Assembly (NCBI GenBank): GCA_963750535.1 | Contig: CAVVRF010000028.1 | Span: 124,001 to 188,000 of the forward strand | From: JAKFWF01 sp963750535 | GTDB lineage: Bacteria; Pseudomonadota; Alphaproteobacteria; Rhizobiales; Hyphomicrobiaceae | Reading direction: 5' to 3' | DNA: 64,000 nt | Shown here: piece after piece, positions 1-9,334 of the stretch | How positions within the stretch are numbered: the stretch's first letter is position 1 | Layout: each line of letters starts with the position of its first letter | Made by a program: the position numbers and the translations under genes | The notes under the pieces: generated by a model | What the model saw: only the letters and a program-made list of their open reading frames with translations | Databases searched by the model: none | What the model was told of the DNA's origin: nothing

Positions 1-451
1 CGCCGACCAGGAAGGCGCGCGCGATCTGCTTGACGGTCAGGCCGGATACGATGCGCAGCGCCAGCGCGATCTGCTGCGTCGCCGGCAGATCCGGGTGGCA
101 GCAAACGAACAGCAGGCGCAGGATATCGTCGCGATAGTCGGCGTGGTCGATCCGCTCCGCAGCCGCCGCTTCCGCGTCGGAGAGATCGGACAGGGCTTCC
201 TCGGGCGGCAGCGGCACCTGCTTGCCGCGGCGGCGGACATCGTCGATCGCGGCGTTGCGGCCGACCATGATCAGCCATGCCGCGACATCGCGCGGCGGAC
301 CGTTGCGCGGCCAGGACCGCAGCGCGCGCAGGCAGGCCTCCTGGTACGCCTCCTCGGCGGTGTCGAGGTCCCGGAAATAGCGCAGCAGCGCCGCCATGGC
401 CTGCGGTCGCGCGGCCGTCAGTACCGAGTTGAGCCAGGCGCTGCCCGTCAC
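1..451 (-). CDS. ECF RNA polymerase sigma factor, DGPF/YCII-associated type (3' end outside the window)
   Basis: The first 150 residues of a sigma-70-family ECF factor run off the left edge. Region 2 is visible: a helix with YFRDLDTAEEAYQEACLRAL followed by WPRNGPPRDVAAWLIMVGRN and DDVRRR. The segment LRLLFVCCHPDLPATQQIAL is typical of the sigma factors paired with YCII/DGPF proteins (often called ECF42). The start is taken as GTG at 451, because it overlaps the stop of the upstream YCII gene as GTGA, the usual arrangement for this translationally coupled pair. Sigma region 4 and the long C-terminal extension of the family lie outside. The target regulon cannot be read from the sequence. Confidence 0.85.
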   Translation of the reverse strand, partial: MTGSAWLNSVLTAARPQAMAALLRYFRDLDTAEEAYQEACLRALRSWPRNGPPRDVAAWLIMVGRNAAIDDVRRRGKQVPLPPEEALSDLSDAEAAAAERIDHADYRDDILRLLFVCCHPDLPATQQIALALRIVSGLTVKQIARAFLVG

Positions 452-822
452 GTTGAAGCCTTGCCAGGGTTGACGAAGAAGCCGACCGGCCGGATCTCGT
501 AGGCGCCGCCGGGGTTCGCCCGGGCCAGCTCGCCGGCGATCTCGAGCACCTCGTCGAGCGAGTTGCAGTCGACGACATAGAACCCGAGCAGCTGCTCCTT
601 GGTTTCGGCGAATGGCCCGTCGATGACGAGGTGCGGCTCGCGGTCCTTGCGCAGCGTGGTGGCGGCGGTGGTCGGCAGCAGCCGGGCGACCGGGCCGAGC
701 TTGCCCTCCCGGCTGAGCCGCTCCATGACCACGCCGAGCTTGGCCATCACCGCATCGTCCTCCTCCTTGCTCCAGGAGCAGGTGACCTTTTCATCATGGT
801 AGCAGAGGATTGCATATTGCAT
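448..822 (-). CDS. YCII-related (DGPF) domain protein
   Basis: A 124-residue protein starting MQYAILCYHDE with the diagnostic DGPF motif (VIDGPFAETKEQLLGFYVVD) in its second half. YCII/DGPF proteins are small dimeric alpha/beta barrels that accompany ECF sigma factors; their biochemical role is not settled. The next gene on the same strand is such a sigma factor and overlaps by 4 bases. A longer reading frame continues upstream to about 918, but the family starts at the MQYA methionine, so 822 is used. Confidence 0.85.
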   Translation of the reverse strand: MQYAILCYHDEKVTCSWSKEEDDAVMAKLGVVMERLSREGKLGPVARLLPTTAATTLRKDREPHLVIDGPFAETKEQLLGFYVVDCNSLDEVLEIAGELARANPGGAYEIRPVGFFVNPGKAST

Positions 823-1081
823 GGGGCGAAGCTCCGTTGATCCAGAGGACGCCGGAATATGCCCCAAGCCGACAGCCAGTCCAAAATTTCCCTGATCGCG
901 AATCGCGCCGCGACCCACGACCGGCCCGGGTGTTGATCGCGGCAGCCCTCGATTCCTGCGACATTATCTCCGAGCGGCGTCCGGTCCCATTCCCCGAATC
1001 TCCGAAAGTGCCTAACCACGGTCTCGCGGACGGTATCCACCACATCGACGCGTCAAGTCATCGGGGGCATATCGGCTCGTG

Positions 1082-1095
1082 TTGATCCTAGTCAA
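1082..1095. promoter_or_regulatory. FixK/FNR-type anaerobox upstream of ccoN
   Basis: TTGATCCTAGTCAA is an inverted repeat one base off the FNR/FixK consensus TTGAT-N4-ATCAA. It sits about 107 bp before the ccoN start, in the 380-bp gap between the divergent YCII gene and ccoN. In alphaproteobacteria FixK or FnrL activates ccoNOQP under low oxygen through such a site, so microaerobic control is inferred. Nothing else in 823-1202 looks like a gene. Confidence 0.7.
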
Positions 1096-1202
1096 ACCAC
1101 GCCGGCTTCATTGGTGATTGGAAGAACGCGTGCCGGCTTGGCCCTGGGATTTGCGCTGGAACTTGCCGGGCAGGCATCAGTAATCCGACTTCGGGGCAAA
1201 TC

Positions 1203-2852
1203 ATGACAGATGCAACAGTGGAGCGACAAGCGTTCAGCGATGCCATGGCATTGCTGGCGGCGGTCATTGCCGCAGCCATCGGGCTGGCGATCGCGGCACT
1301 CTCGAACAGCGGCCCGATGGCCTTTCATGGCCTGCTCCTCGCAGTGGGCGCCGGACTTGCCGGCGGCGCAGTGCTGGTGCTGATGAAGAGTGCGACCAGC
1401 AACCAGTCGGAATACTTCGATGGTCCGATCAAGGTTGCGACCATCGCGGCGATTTTCTGGGGCATTGCCGGGTTCCTGGTCGGCGACATCCTGGCCTGGC
1501 AGCTGGCCATGCCGGCGCTGAACTTCGACCTGCCGTGGATCAGTTTCGGCCGGCTCCGCCCGCTGCACACCTCGGCGGTGATTTTCGCCTTTGGCGGCAA
1601 CGTGCTGCTCGCGACCTCGTTCTATGTGGTCCAGCGCACCTGCCACGCCCGCCTCGCCGGTCGCTGGTCGCCGTGGTTCGTGGTGTGGGGCTTCCAGCTT
1701 TTCATCGCCATCGCCGGCACCGGTTATCTGCTCGGCGTCACGCAGGGCAAGGAGTACGCCGAGCCCGAATGGTACGCCGACCTCTTCCTGACCGTGATCT
1801 GGGTCGTCTACCTGCTGGTCTTCCTGGGCACGCTGTGGAAGCGCAAGGAGCCGCACATCTACGTCGCCAACTGGTTCTATCTGGCGATGATCGTCACCGT
1901 TGCCATGCTGCATCTGGTGAACAACGCCACCGTCCCGGTCAGCCTCACCGGGCCCAAGAGCTACATCGTCTACTCGGGCGTCCAGGATGCGATGACGCAG
2001 TGGTGGTACGGCCACAACGCGGTCGGCTTCTTCCTGACCGCCGGCTTCCTCGGCATCATGTACTACTTCGTGCCGAAGCGGGTCGAGCGTCCGGTCTACT
2101 CCTACCGTCTCTCGATCGTGCACTTCTGGACCCTGATCTTCCTCTACATCTGGGCCGGGCCGCACCACCTGCACTACACCGCCCTGCCCGACTGGGCGCA
2201 GACCCTCGGCATGACATTCTCGATCATGCTGTGGATGCCGTCGTGGGGCGGCATGATCAACGGCCTGATGACGATGGCCGGTGCCTGGGACAAGCTGCGC
2301 ACCGACCCGGTCGTCCGCCTGCTCGTCGTCTCGGTCGCCTTCTACGGCATGTCGACGTTCGAGGGCCCGCTGATGAGCGTAAAGTCGGTCAACTCGCTTT
2401 CGCACTACACTGACTGGACTATCGGTCACGTGCATTCCGGAGCGCTGGGCTGGGTCGCCATGGTGTCGTTCGGCGCGATCTACTGCCTCGTTCCCTGGCT
2501 GTGGAACCGCAAGGGCATCTACTCGCTGAAACTGGTCGAATGGCACTTCTGGACGTCGACCATCGGCATCCTGTTCTACATCACCGCGATGTGGGTGTCC
2601 GGCATCACCCAGGGCCTGATGTGGCGCGCCTACGACAAGCTCGGCTTCCTCCAATACTCGTTCATCGAGACGGTCGAGGCGATGAAGCCCTACTACGTGA
2701 TCCGCGCCTTCGGTGGAGCCCTGTTCGTCCTCGGCGGCTTGATCATGGCCTACAACGTGTGGCGGACAATCCGGGGCGATGCGTTGCGTGACGAGGCCGA
2801 CCAGCCGCGGGTCGCCGCGGCGCCGGGCCTGCGCATCCAGCCGGCCGAATGA
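1203..2852 (+). CDS. ccoN: cbb3-type cytochrome c oxidase subunit I
   Basis: Catalytic subunit of the high-affinity cbb3 terminal oxidase in the inner membrane, reducing O2 with electrons from CcoO/CcoP. The 549-residue protein is strongly hydrophobic. Metal ligands are visible: His in RLRPLHTSA (about residue 122, low-spin haem), His in WWYGHNAVGFF (about 271, CuB), the HH pair in AGPHHLHYT (321-322, CuB) and the two His of IGHVHSG (409 and 411, haems). An N-terminal extension of about 80 residues with two probable membrane helices precedes the usual core; several alphaproteobacterial CcoN proteins have such extensions. First gene of ccoNOQP, behind a FixK/FNR-like box. Confidence 0.97.
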   Translation: MTDATVERQAFSDAMALLAAVIAAAIGLAIAALSNSGPMAFHGLLLAVGAGLAGGAVLVLMKSATSNQSEYFDGPIKVATIAAIFWGIAGFLVGDILAWQLAMPALNFDLPWISFGRLRPLHTSAVIFAFGGNVLLATSFYVVQRTCHARLAGRWSPWFVVWGFQLFIAIAGTGYLLGVTQGKEYAEPEWYADLFLTVIWVVYLLVFLGTLWKRKEPHIYVANWFYLAMIVTVAMLHLVNNATVPVSLTGPKSYIVYSGVQDAMTQWWYGHNAVGFFLTAGFLGIMYYFVPKRVERPVYSYRLSIVHFWTLIFLYIWAGPHHLHYTALPDWAQTLGMTFSIMLWMPSWGGMINGLMTMAGAWDKLRTDPVVRLLVVSVAFYGMSTFEGPLMSVKSVNSLSHYTDWTIGHVHSGALGWVAMVSFGAIYCLVPWLWNRKGIYSLKLVEWHFWTSTIGILFYITAMWVSGITQGLMWRAYDKLGFLQYSFIETVEAMKPYYVIRAFGGALFVLGGLIMAYNVWRTIRGDALRDEADQPRVAAAPGLRIQPAE

Positions 2853-2868
2853 GCGAGGGGTTTGGACA

Positions 2869-3597
2869 ATGAAACACGAAGTCTTCGAGAAGAACTCCAT
2901 CGTTCTGCTGATCGGCATCCTGCTGATGGTGTCGGTCGGCGGCCTGGTGCAGATCGCCCCGCTGTTCTGGGTCGACAGCACGATCGAGAAGGTGAAGGGC
3001 ATGCGGCCCTACACCCCGCTCGAGCAGGCCGGCCGCGACATCTACGTTCGAGAGGGTTGCTACAATTGCCATAGCCAGATGATCCGCACGCTGCGGGATG
3101 AGGTCGAGCGCTACGGCCACTACAGCCTCGCCGCCGAGAGCATGTACGACCATCCGTTCCAGTGGGGGTCGAAGCGTACCGGCCCCGACCTGGCCCGGGT
3201 CGGCGCCAAGTATTCCGACGCGTGGCAGGCCGAGCACCTGATCAACCCGCGGACGCTGGTGCCGGAAAGCATCATGCCGGGCTATCCGTGGCTTGCCACG
3301 ACCAAGGCCGACACTTCCGACCTGACGGCTCGCATGAAGACGCTGAAGATCGTGGGCGTGCCGTATACCGATGAGATGGTGGCCAACGCGGAGAAGGACT
3401 TCGCCGCCCAGATCGATCCGGACAGCCGGCCGGCGCGTGACCTGGTGAAGCGCTACCCGAAGGCCAAGGTGGTCAAGATCGAGCAGCGCAACGGCCCGGA
3501 GCCGACCGAGCTCGACGCCCTGGTGGCATATCTCCAGATCCTGGGCCAGATGGTCGACTTCACCTCCTTCGATGCCTCCGGGCCCAACCTGAGGTGA
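2869..3597 (+). CDS. ccoO: cbb3-type cytochrome c oxidase subunit II (mono-haem cytochrome c)
   Basis: Membrane-anchored c-type cytochrome that passes electrons to CcoN. The 242-residue protein has an N-terminal anchor (IVLLIGILLMVSVGGLVQIA) followed by the haem c site GCYNCHSQM (CxxCH at residues 64-68). A Met-containing loop (ESIMPGYPWL) is a likely axial ligand region. The ATG at 2869 is chosen because the family begins with MKHEVFEKNS-like sequence and the gene then starts 16 bp after ccoN. Confidence 0.96.
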   Translation: MKHEVFEKNSIVLLIGILLMVSVGGLVQIAPLFWVDSTIEKVKGMRPYTPLEQAGRDIYVREGCYNCHSQMIRTLRDEVERYGHYSLAAESMYDHPFQWGSKRTGPDLARVGAKYSDAWQAEHLINPRTLVPESIMPGYPWLATTKADTSDLTARMKTLKIVGVPYTDEMVANAEKDFAAQIDPDSRPARDLVKRYPKAKVVKIEQRNGPEPTELDALVAYLQILGQMVDFTSFDASGPNLR

Positions 3598-3604
3598 TCC
3601 GGCC

Positions 3605-3784
3605 ATGACCTACGAAACGATAGCCACCATCAGCCAGGTCACTTCCCTGCTGCTGTTCATCGCGATGTTCATCGCCGTCGTCATCTATGCGCTTTGGCCG
3701 GCGAACGGCCCGCGCTTCGAGGCCGCGCAGCGCGAGGCTCTGGATTTGGACACCAACCCGTCGGGCGACAGGGGGCAGCAGTGA
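3605..3784 (+). CDS. ccoQ: cbb3-type oxidase small subunit IV
   Basis: A 59-residue single-helix membrane protein starting MTYETIATISQVTSLLLF, ending in a charged tail. CcoQ stabilises the interaction of CcoP with the CcoNO core. It lies 7 bp after ccoO, and its stop overlaps the GTG start of ccoP (GTGA). Length, position and the Y-A-L-W-P motif after the helix fit the family. Confidence 0.9.
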   Translation: MTYETIATISQVTSLLLFIAMFIAVVIYALWPANGPRFEAAQREALDLDTNPSGDRGQQ

Positions 3785-4650
3785 GCAAGCAACGTGAAAT
3801 CGACGAATTCACCGGCGTAGAGACTACCGGCCACCAGTGGGACGGCATCAAGGAGCTCAACAAGCCGCTGCCGCGGTGGTGGCTGTTGACCTTCTACGCG
3901 ACGATCGTGTGGGCGATCGGCTACTGGATCGCATTTCCGGCCTGGCCGACGCTTTCGAGCTACAGCAAGGGCGTGCTCGGCTACAGCCAGCGCGCGACGG
4001 TTGCCGGCGAGGTCAAGGCGGCGACCCAGTCCCAGGCCGGCATGCGCGACCTTCTTGCCAAGACGCCGCTCGCCGACATCAAGAAGAACCCGGAGCTGCT
4101 TCGCTTCGCCAATACCGGCGGCGCGGCGGCGTTCCAGACCAACTGCGGCCCGTGCCACGGTCGCGGCGCGCAGGGCGCGGTCGGCTATCCGAACCTCAAC
4201 GACGATGACTGGCTGTGGGGCGGCAAGATCGAGGACATCGAGCACACCATTCTCTACGGCGTACGCTCGGATCATGCCAAGGCTCGCGCTTCGCAGATGC
4301 CGCGCTACGGCCTCGACAAGCTGCTCACCGACGCCCAGATCAGCGACGTCGCCGACTACGTGCTGACGCTGTCCGGCGGCAAGGCCGATGCGGCCGCGGC
4401 CGGTCGCGGCGCGGTCATCTTCAAGGAGCAGTGCGCGTCCTGCCACGGCGAGAACGGCAAGGGCATGGTCGAACAAGGCGCACCGAACCTGACCGACGGC
4501 ATCACGCTTTATGGAGGCAACCGGGAAGCCATCGTCGCGAGCATCCAGACCGGCCGCGGCGGCATGATGCCGGCGTGGGCGGGGCGGCTTGATGCGGCGA
4601 CGGTCAAGTCGCTCGCCAGCTACGTGCATACGCTGGGCGGCGGCAAGTAG
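3781..4650 (+). CDS. ccoP: cbb3-type oxidase subunit III (di-haem cytochrome c)
   Basis: Di-haem cytochrome c of the cbb3 oxidase. The 289-residue protein has a conserved N-terminus (DEFTGVETTGHQWDGIKELN), one membrane helix at about residues 33-52, and two haem c motifs, CGPCH (122-126) and CASCH (218-222). The GTG at 3781 is used as start because it is translationally coupled to ccoQ; an upstream ATG at 3694 would lie inside ccoQ. The 286 bp after ccoP, up to ccoG, show no gene or clear signal. Confidence 0.95.
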   Translation: MSKQREIDEFTGVETTGHQWDGIKELNKPLPRWWLLTFYATIVWAIGYWIAFPAWPTLSSYSKGVLGYSQRATVAGEVKAATQSQAGMRDLLAKTPLADIKKNPELLRFANTGGAAAFQTNCGPCHGRGAQGAVGYPNLNDDDWLWGGKIEDIEHTILYGVRSDHAKARASQMPRYGLDKLLTDAQISDVADYVLTLSGGKADAAAAGRGAVIFKEQCASCHGENGKGMVEQGAPNLTDGITLYGGNREAIVASIQTGRGGMMPAWAGRLDAATVKSLASYVHTLGGGK

Positions 4651-4936
4651 CCGCCTCGGGCATCGTCGAGGTGTCGGCCATGTGCTGTTGCGGATGCAGT
4701 CTCGCTGTCGCGATGGCTCTTGCCGAGGGCAACCTCGGCGCCGAGCCCGGCGACGGCTGCCCAGGAGACCGATTGGAAGCGGTCGCGACCGAAAACGTGG
4801 CCGCAAACCGTGCCAGCGGCGGGCGTGAGCCTCGCCACGGCACTGGACGGCGCCTCGAATGGCTGTTTGAGTTGGCGACGCGGGCGGTCCAGGCGGCTTG
4901 CTGGATGCCCGCGACCGTGCGGAGGAGCACCGACGG

Positions 4937-6451
4937 GTGACGACAGTACTCGCAAGGAAGAATGATCCCCGCGCCGAGCCTGCGGTCGCCGTCTCGCAGC
5001 ACGACGTAAGGGCGGTCAATCGCAAGTCCGACCGCGAGCTTTACGCCGGCCGGCAGAAGATCCATCCGAAGCGCACCCGGGGTCAATTCCGCAGCCTGAA
5101 GTGGGTGGTGATGGCGGTGACGCTCGGCATCTACTATGCGCTGCCCTGGTTGCGGTGGTCGCGAGGGCCCGACCTGCCGGACCAGGCAGTGCTGCTAGAC
5201 ATGGAGCACAACCGGTTCTTCTTCTTCTTTCTCGAGATCTGGCCGCAGGAGTTCTACTACGTCACCGGGCTCCTGGTGCTGGCCGCGCTGCTGCTGTTCC
5301 TGGTGACGTCGCTCGCCGGCCGGGTGTGGTGCGGCTACACCTGTCCGCAGACGGTGTGGACCGACGTGATGATCTCGATCGAGCGCTTCTGGCAGGGCGA
5401 CCGCAATGCCCGCCTCAAGCTCGACAAGGACTCGTGGGGCCCGGCCAAGCTGTTCAAGAAGACGATGACGCATCTTTCCTGGCTGGCGGTCGGCCTCGCC
5501 ACCGGCGGCGCCATGGTTTTCTACTTCCGTGATGCGCCGACGCTGGCGCGCGAGTTGGTGACCGGCACGGCGCCGCTGGTCGCCTACCTGTTCCTCGGCA
5601 TTTTCACCCTGGCGACCTATGTGCTTGGCGGCATCGCGCGCGAGCAGGTTTGCACCTACATGTGCCCGTGGCCGCGCATCCAAGGCGCGATGACCGATCG
5701 GCACACGCTGCTGGTCAGCTACAAGCCGGAGCGCGGCGAGCCGCGAGGACCGCACAAGAAGGGCGATAGCTGGGAAGGCCGCGGCGACTGCGTCGACTGC
5801 AAGGCCTGCGTCGTCGTCTGTCCGGCCGGCATCGACATCCGCGATGGCTCGCAGCTCGAGTGCATCCAGTGCGCGCTTTGCATCGACGCCTGCAATGACA
5901 TCATGGACAAGGTCGGCCGTCCGCGCGGCCTGATCGGGTACGACACCGTGGCGCGCAAGGAGGCGAAGGCCGCCGGGCTGCACGAGCCGATCCAGTTCGT
6001 TCGGCCGCGCACCATGCTGTATGCCGGACTGCTCGGCGTGGTCGGGGCCATCATGCTCGCCGGCTGGCTCAACCGCACCGTTCTCGAGATCAACGTGCTG
6101 CACGATCGCAGCCCGCCGTTCGTGCTGCTGTCCGACGGCAGCATCCGCAATGGCTACACCGTCAAGATCCTGAACAAGCTGCACGAGCCGCGCATTGTCG
6201 AGATCAGCCCGAGCGGCATTGCCGACGCGCGACTGTCGATCGTCGGCAGCGACGAGCGGCAGGTTCGCATCGGTACCGACGATCTGCGCGAGCTTCGCGT
6301 CTATATCACCGTGCCGGCGGCGGAAGCGCGGAAGCTGCCGTCCGCTTCGGTCCCGATCTCGCTCGTGGTCCGCGACGTCGCATCGAAGATCGAGATGACG
6401 CGCCGGAGCCACTTCCAGTCGCCAGCATCGACCATCGGAGCCACACGATGA
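4937..6451 (+). CDS. ccoG: cytochrome c oxidase accessory protein CcoG (FixG)
   Basis: Polytopic membrane ferredoxin-like protein needed for cbb3 maturation; the family is linked to reduction of Cu(II) for the CuB site. The N-terminal part has membrane segments and the GYTCPQTVWTD and REQVCTYMCPWPRIQG motifs. Two 4Fe-4S cysteine clusters follow at about residues 284-323 (DCVDCKACVVVCP and CIQCALCIDACN). The C-terminus is an immunoglobulin-like periplasmic domain. The GTG at 4937 has a GGAGGAG Shine-Dalgarno sequence about 10 bp upstream, so it is preferred over an ATG at 4898 (504 against 517 residues). Overlaps ccoH by 4 bp. Confidence 0.94.
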   Translation: MTTVLARKNDPRAEPAVAVSQHDVRAVNRKSDRELYAGRQKIHPKRTRGQFRSLKWVVMAVTLGIYYALPWLRWSRGPDLPDQAVLLDMEHNRFFFFFLEIWPQEFYYVTGLLVLAALLLFLVTSLAGRVWCGYTCPQTVWTDVMISIERFWQGDRNARLKLDKDSWGPAKLFKKTMTHLSWLAVGLATGGAMVFYFRDAPTLARELVTGTAPLVAYLFLGIFTLATYVLGGIAREQVCTYMCPWPRIQGAMTDRHTLLVSYKPERGEPRGPHKKGDSWEGRGDCVDCKACVVVCPAGIDIRDGSQLECIQCALCIDACNDIMDKVGRPRGLIGYDTVARKEAKAAGLHEPIQFVRPRTMLYAGLLGVVGAIMLAGWLNRTVLEINVLHDRSPPFVLLSDGSIRNGYTVKILNKLHEPRIVEISPSGIADARLSIVGSDERQVRIGTDDLRELRVYITVPAAEARKLPSASVPISLVVRDVASKIEMTRRSHFQSPASTIGATR

Positions 6452-6957
6452 AAGCGATCACGGTCGGTAGAAGGCCGTCAGCCGGCAAGCTCGAAGGACG
6501 TCATGTCCTGGCGATTCTGCTCGGCTTCTTTGCCGTCGTGCTGACCGTCAACGGCTACTTCCTGTACGCGGCACTGTCGACCCATACCGGGATCGTTGCG
6601 AACGAGCCCTACCGAAAGGGTCTGGCCTACAATGAGCGGATCGTGGCGGAAGTGGAGCAGAACCGGCTCGGCTGGCATGACGGTCTCGCCCTCGACCGCG
6701 ATGGCCGGCTGGTGCTCTCGATGATCGACGGCAGCGGGGCGGCGGTGCGTGGCCTCGCCGCGACGGCGATCGTCGGCCGTCCTTCGACCGAGCGCTTCGA
6801 CCACAAGGTGAAGCTGGCGGAGCAGGCTGACGGCCGGTATGCCGCCGATCTCGGCAAGCTCGACGGCGGCGCCTGGATCGTGTCGGTGGAGGCGGGCGAC
6901 GGTTCGGCTGCCGCTCCGGTGTATCGTTTGCGCCGTCGGCTGTGGCTGACCCCATGA
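6448..6957 (+). CDS. ccoH: FixH family cbb3 assembly protein
   Basis: A 169-residue protein with one membrane helix (LAILLGFFAVVLTVNGYFLY) and a periplasmic domain. The motif GIVANEPYRKGLAYN matches the FixH/CcoH family, which is required for stable cbb3 assembly together with CcoI. It is coupled on both sides: ATGA overlaps with the ccoG stop and with the ccoI start. Confidence 0.93.
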   Translation: MKAITVGRRPSAGKLEGRHVLAILLGFFAVVLTVNGYFLYAALSTHTGIVANEPYRKGLAYNERIVAEVEQNRLGWHDGLALDRDGRLVLSMIDGSGAAVRGLAATAIVGRPSTERFDHKVKLAEQADGRYAADLGKLDGGAWIVSVEAGDGSAAAPVYRLRRRLWLTP

Positions 6958-9158
6958 GCACCGCCGGCACGATTGTGGACGGTCCTGACGCTGCAGCCGG
7001 CGAGACGCGAGCGGCCCAGCCGCCGGTGATCACTACGCTGGCCGTCGAGAACATGCACTGCGGCAGCTGCATGCGCAGCGTCGAGCAGGCGTTGAGTGCC
7101 GTTCCTGGCGTGCTCAGCGCCAGGGTCAATCTGTCGATCAAGCGGGTGTCGATACAGACGGCCAGGCGCCCGGCGACGGCCGAGCCATTCGTCGCGGCGC
7201 TGCGCGATGCCGGTTTCGCGGCTACTGCGCTCGCCGAGACCGAGGCCCGGCCGGCGACCGCCATCGACGAGGACTACCTCAAGCGGCTGGCGGTGGCGGG
7301 GTTCGCCGCCGCCAACATCATGCTGCTATCGGTCTCGGTGTGGTCCGGCATGGGCACCGACATGCCGGCCTCGCTGCAGACGCTGTTCCATTGGCTGTCG
7401 GCGGTGATCGCAATCCCGGCGGTGGCCTATGCCGGCCAGCCGTTTTTCCGCTCGGCGCGGGCTGCGCTCTCCGCCGGCCGCCTCAACATGGACGTGCCGA
7501 TCTCGCTCGGCGTGCTGCTGGCGACCGGCATGAGCCTGTTCCAGACCATTCGCGGCACCGAGCACGTCTATTTCGACGCCGCCGTCATGCTGCTGTTCTT
7601 CCTGCTGATCGGCCGCGCGCTCGACGAGCGCATGCGGGCGCGGGCAGTGAGCGCCGCGGAAAATCTGCTCGGACTGCGCACCGCCGCCGCCTCGGTAATC
7701 CGCGTCGATGGCAGCATCGAGCGGATTGCCATCGGCGACGTGGTGCCCGGCATGCGGGTATCGATCGCCGCCGGCGAGCGCATCCCGGTCGATGCGCGCA
7801 TCGTGCAGGGCGTCGGCGAGATCGATGAAAGCCTGATCACCGGCGAGAGTCGGCCGCGCATGGTCGGCGTCGGCGAGCAGCTCTACTCCGGCACTGTCGC
7901 GCTGTCCGGCCCGATCGAGGCCGAGGCGACGGCGGTGGCCGAGAGCACGCTGCTGGCCGAGATCGCCCGCCTGATGCAGACCGCCGAGCAGGCCCGCGGC
8001 CGCTACGTGCGGCTCGCCGATCGGGCGGCGCGGTTCTATGCGCCGGCCGTGCACATTCTGGGACTGATGACCTTCACCGGCTGGATGCTCGCCGGCCGCG
8101 GCTGGGAGCCGGCGCTGACGGCGGCGATCGCGGTCCTGATCATAACCTGCCCGTGCGCGCTCGCGCTCGCGGTGCCGGCGGTCCAGGTGGTGGCGACCGG
8201 CCGGCTGTTCCGCAACGGCATCGTGCTGAAGGCGGCCGATGGGCTCGAGCGGCTCGCCGAGATCGATACCATCGTGCTCGACAAGACCGGCACGCTCACG
8301 CTCGGGCAGCCGCAGCTTGCGGCCGGCGACGTGATCAGCGATGCCGCGCTGGCGTGCGCGGCCGGGCTCGCGGCACAGAGCCGGCACCCTTACGCCAAGG
8401 CGGTGGTGCGCGCCGCTCGCCGACGCGGCTTGCGGGTGACCGCGCATCAAGGCGTCGAGGAGGTTGCCGGCGCCGGGCTGCAGGCATCGCTCGACGGTCG
8501 CGTCGTTCGATTGGGCTCGGCCAGGTTCTGCGGGATCGAGGGCGAGCGCGCGGACGCCGAGACGCTGTGGTTCAAGGACGGGACTGCCGCCGCCGTGGCA
8601 TTGCCGGTGCGCGACGAGTTGCGGCCGGATGCCGGCAGCGTGGTCGCGGCGCTGGCGCGCAGCGGCTACCGTCTCGAGATCCTGTCGGGCGATCGACCAG
8701 CCGCCGTCGAGGAAGCCGCTCGTGCCGTCGGGATCTCGGACTGGCGGGCGAGCCAGCGCCCGGATGAGAAGATCGCGCGCATCGATGCTCTGAAGCGCGA
8801 AGGCCGCAATGTGCTGATGGTCGGCGATGGTCTCAACGACGCACCGGCGCTGGCGGCCGGTCACGCGGCGATGTCCCCGTCGAGCGCCGCCGACATCAGT
8901 CAGGTGGCGGCCGACGCCGTATTCCAGGGCGAGCGCCTGGCGCCGGTGATCGAGACACTGGCGGTGGCCATGGCGGCGCGGCGGCGTTCGCTCGAGAACT
9001 TCGCCATCGCGATCGGCTACAATGCGTTATTCGTGCCCCTGGCGATGGCCGGGATGGTTACGCCCCTGATCGCCGCGATCGCGATGTCGGCATCCTCGAT
9101 CGCGGTCACGGCAAACGCCTTGCGGCTGGCAAGGCAGAATCTGGAGGCTCGTCGATGA
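6954..9158 (+). CDS. ccoI: copper-translocating P-type ATPase CcoI (FixI)
   Basis: P1B-type ATPase (734 residues) that moves copper for cbb3 oxidase assembly. Seen in order: N-terminal heavy-metal domain with MHCGSC (about residue 33), transmembrane helices, the actuator motif ITGES, the transport motif TCPCALAL (about 398), the phosphorylation site DKTGTLT (about 442), the SRHPYAKA nucleotide-binding motif (about 477) and GDGLNDAPAL (about 623). The ATG at 6954 overlaps the ccoH stop; another ATG lies four codons upstream. Confidence 0.96.
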   Translation: MSTAGTIVDGPDAAAGETRAAQPPVITTLAVENMHCGSCMRSVEQALSAVPGVLSARVNLSIKRVSIQTARRPATAEPFVAALRDAGFAATALAETEARPATAIDEDYLKRLAVAGFAAANIMLLSVSVWSGMGTDMPASLQTLFHWLSAVIAIPAVAYAGQPFFRSARAALSAGRLNMDVPISLGVLLATGMSLFQTIRGTEHVYFDAAVMLLFFLLIGRALDERMRARAVSAAENLLGLRTAAASVIRVDGSIERIAIGDVVPGMRVSIAAGERIPVDARIVQGVGEIDESLITGESRPRMVGVGEQLYSGTVALSGPIEAEATAVAESTLLAEIARLMQTAEQARGRYVRLADRAARFYAPAVHILGLMTFTGWMLAGRGWEPALTAAIAVLIITCPCALALAVPAVQVVATGRLFRNGIVLKAADGLERLAEIDTIVLDKTGTLTLGQPQLAAGDVISDAALACAAGLAAQSRHPYAKAVVRAARRRGLRVTAHQGVEEVAGAGLQASLDGRVVRLGSARFCGIEGERADAETLWFKDGTAAAVALPVRDELRPDAGSVVAALARSGYRLEILSGDRPAAVEEAARAVGISDWRASQRPDEKIARIDALKREGRNVLMVGDGLNDAPALAAGHAAMSPSSAADISQVAADAVFQGERLAPVIETLAVAMAARRRSLENFAIAIGYNALFVPLAMAGMVTPLIAAIAMSASSIAVTANALRLARQNLEARR

Positions 9159-9334
9159 CTGCTCTAGCCTGGCTCGTCCCCGTCGCGCTGCTGCTCGGTG
9201 CGCTCGGCCTGGCCGCATTCATGTGGTCGCTGAAGAGCGGGCAGTTCGAGGACCTCGACGGCGCCGGCTGGCGGGCACTGGATGACGAATCGGACGCGGC
9301 GAAGCCGGCGCCGCCGGCACACCGGCGTGAATAG
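9155..9334 (+). CDS. ccoS: cbb3-type oxidase assembly protein CcoS (FixS)
   Basis: A 59-residue protein: an N-terminal helix (LAWLVPVALLLGALGLAAFM), then the family signature WSLKSGQFEDLDGAGWRAL and a short polar tail. CcoS is needed for cofactor insertion into cbb3 oxidase. Its ATG overlaps the ccoI stop, which completes ccoGHIS. Confidence 0.93.
   Translation: MTALAWLVPVALLLGALGLAAFMWSLKSGQFEDLDGAGWRALDDESDAAKPAPPAHRRE

Noticed and set aside
1092..3002. A 636-codon minus-strand open frame opposite ccoN.
   Set aside because: Its translation is Arg/Gln/Asp/His-rich without family features, and it mirrors a clear membrane oxidase gene; typical antisense frame in GC-rich DNA.
4651..4936. A small gene or a second FixK/FNR box between ccoP and ccoG.
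   Set aside because: Frames are short and Arg-rich, and no TTGAT-N4-ATCAA-like inverted repeat was found.
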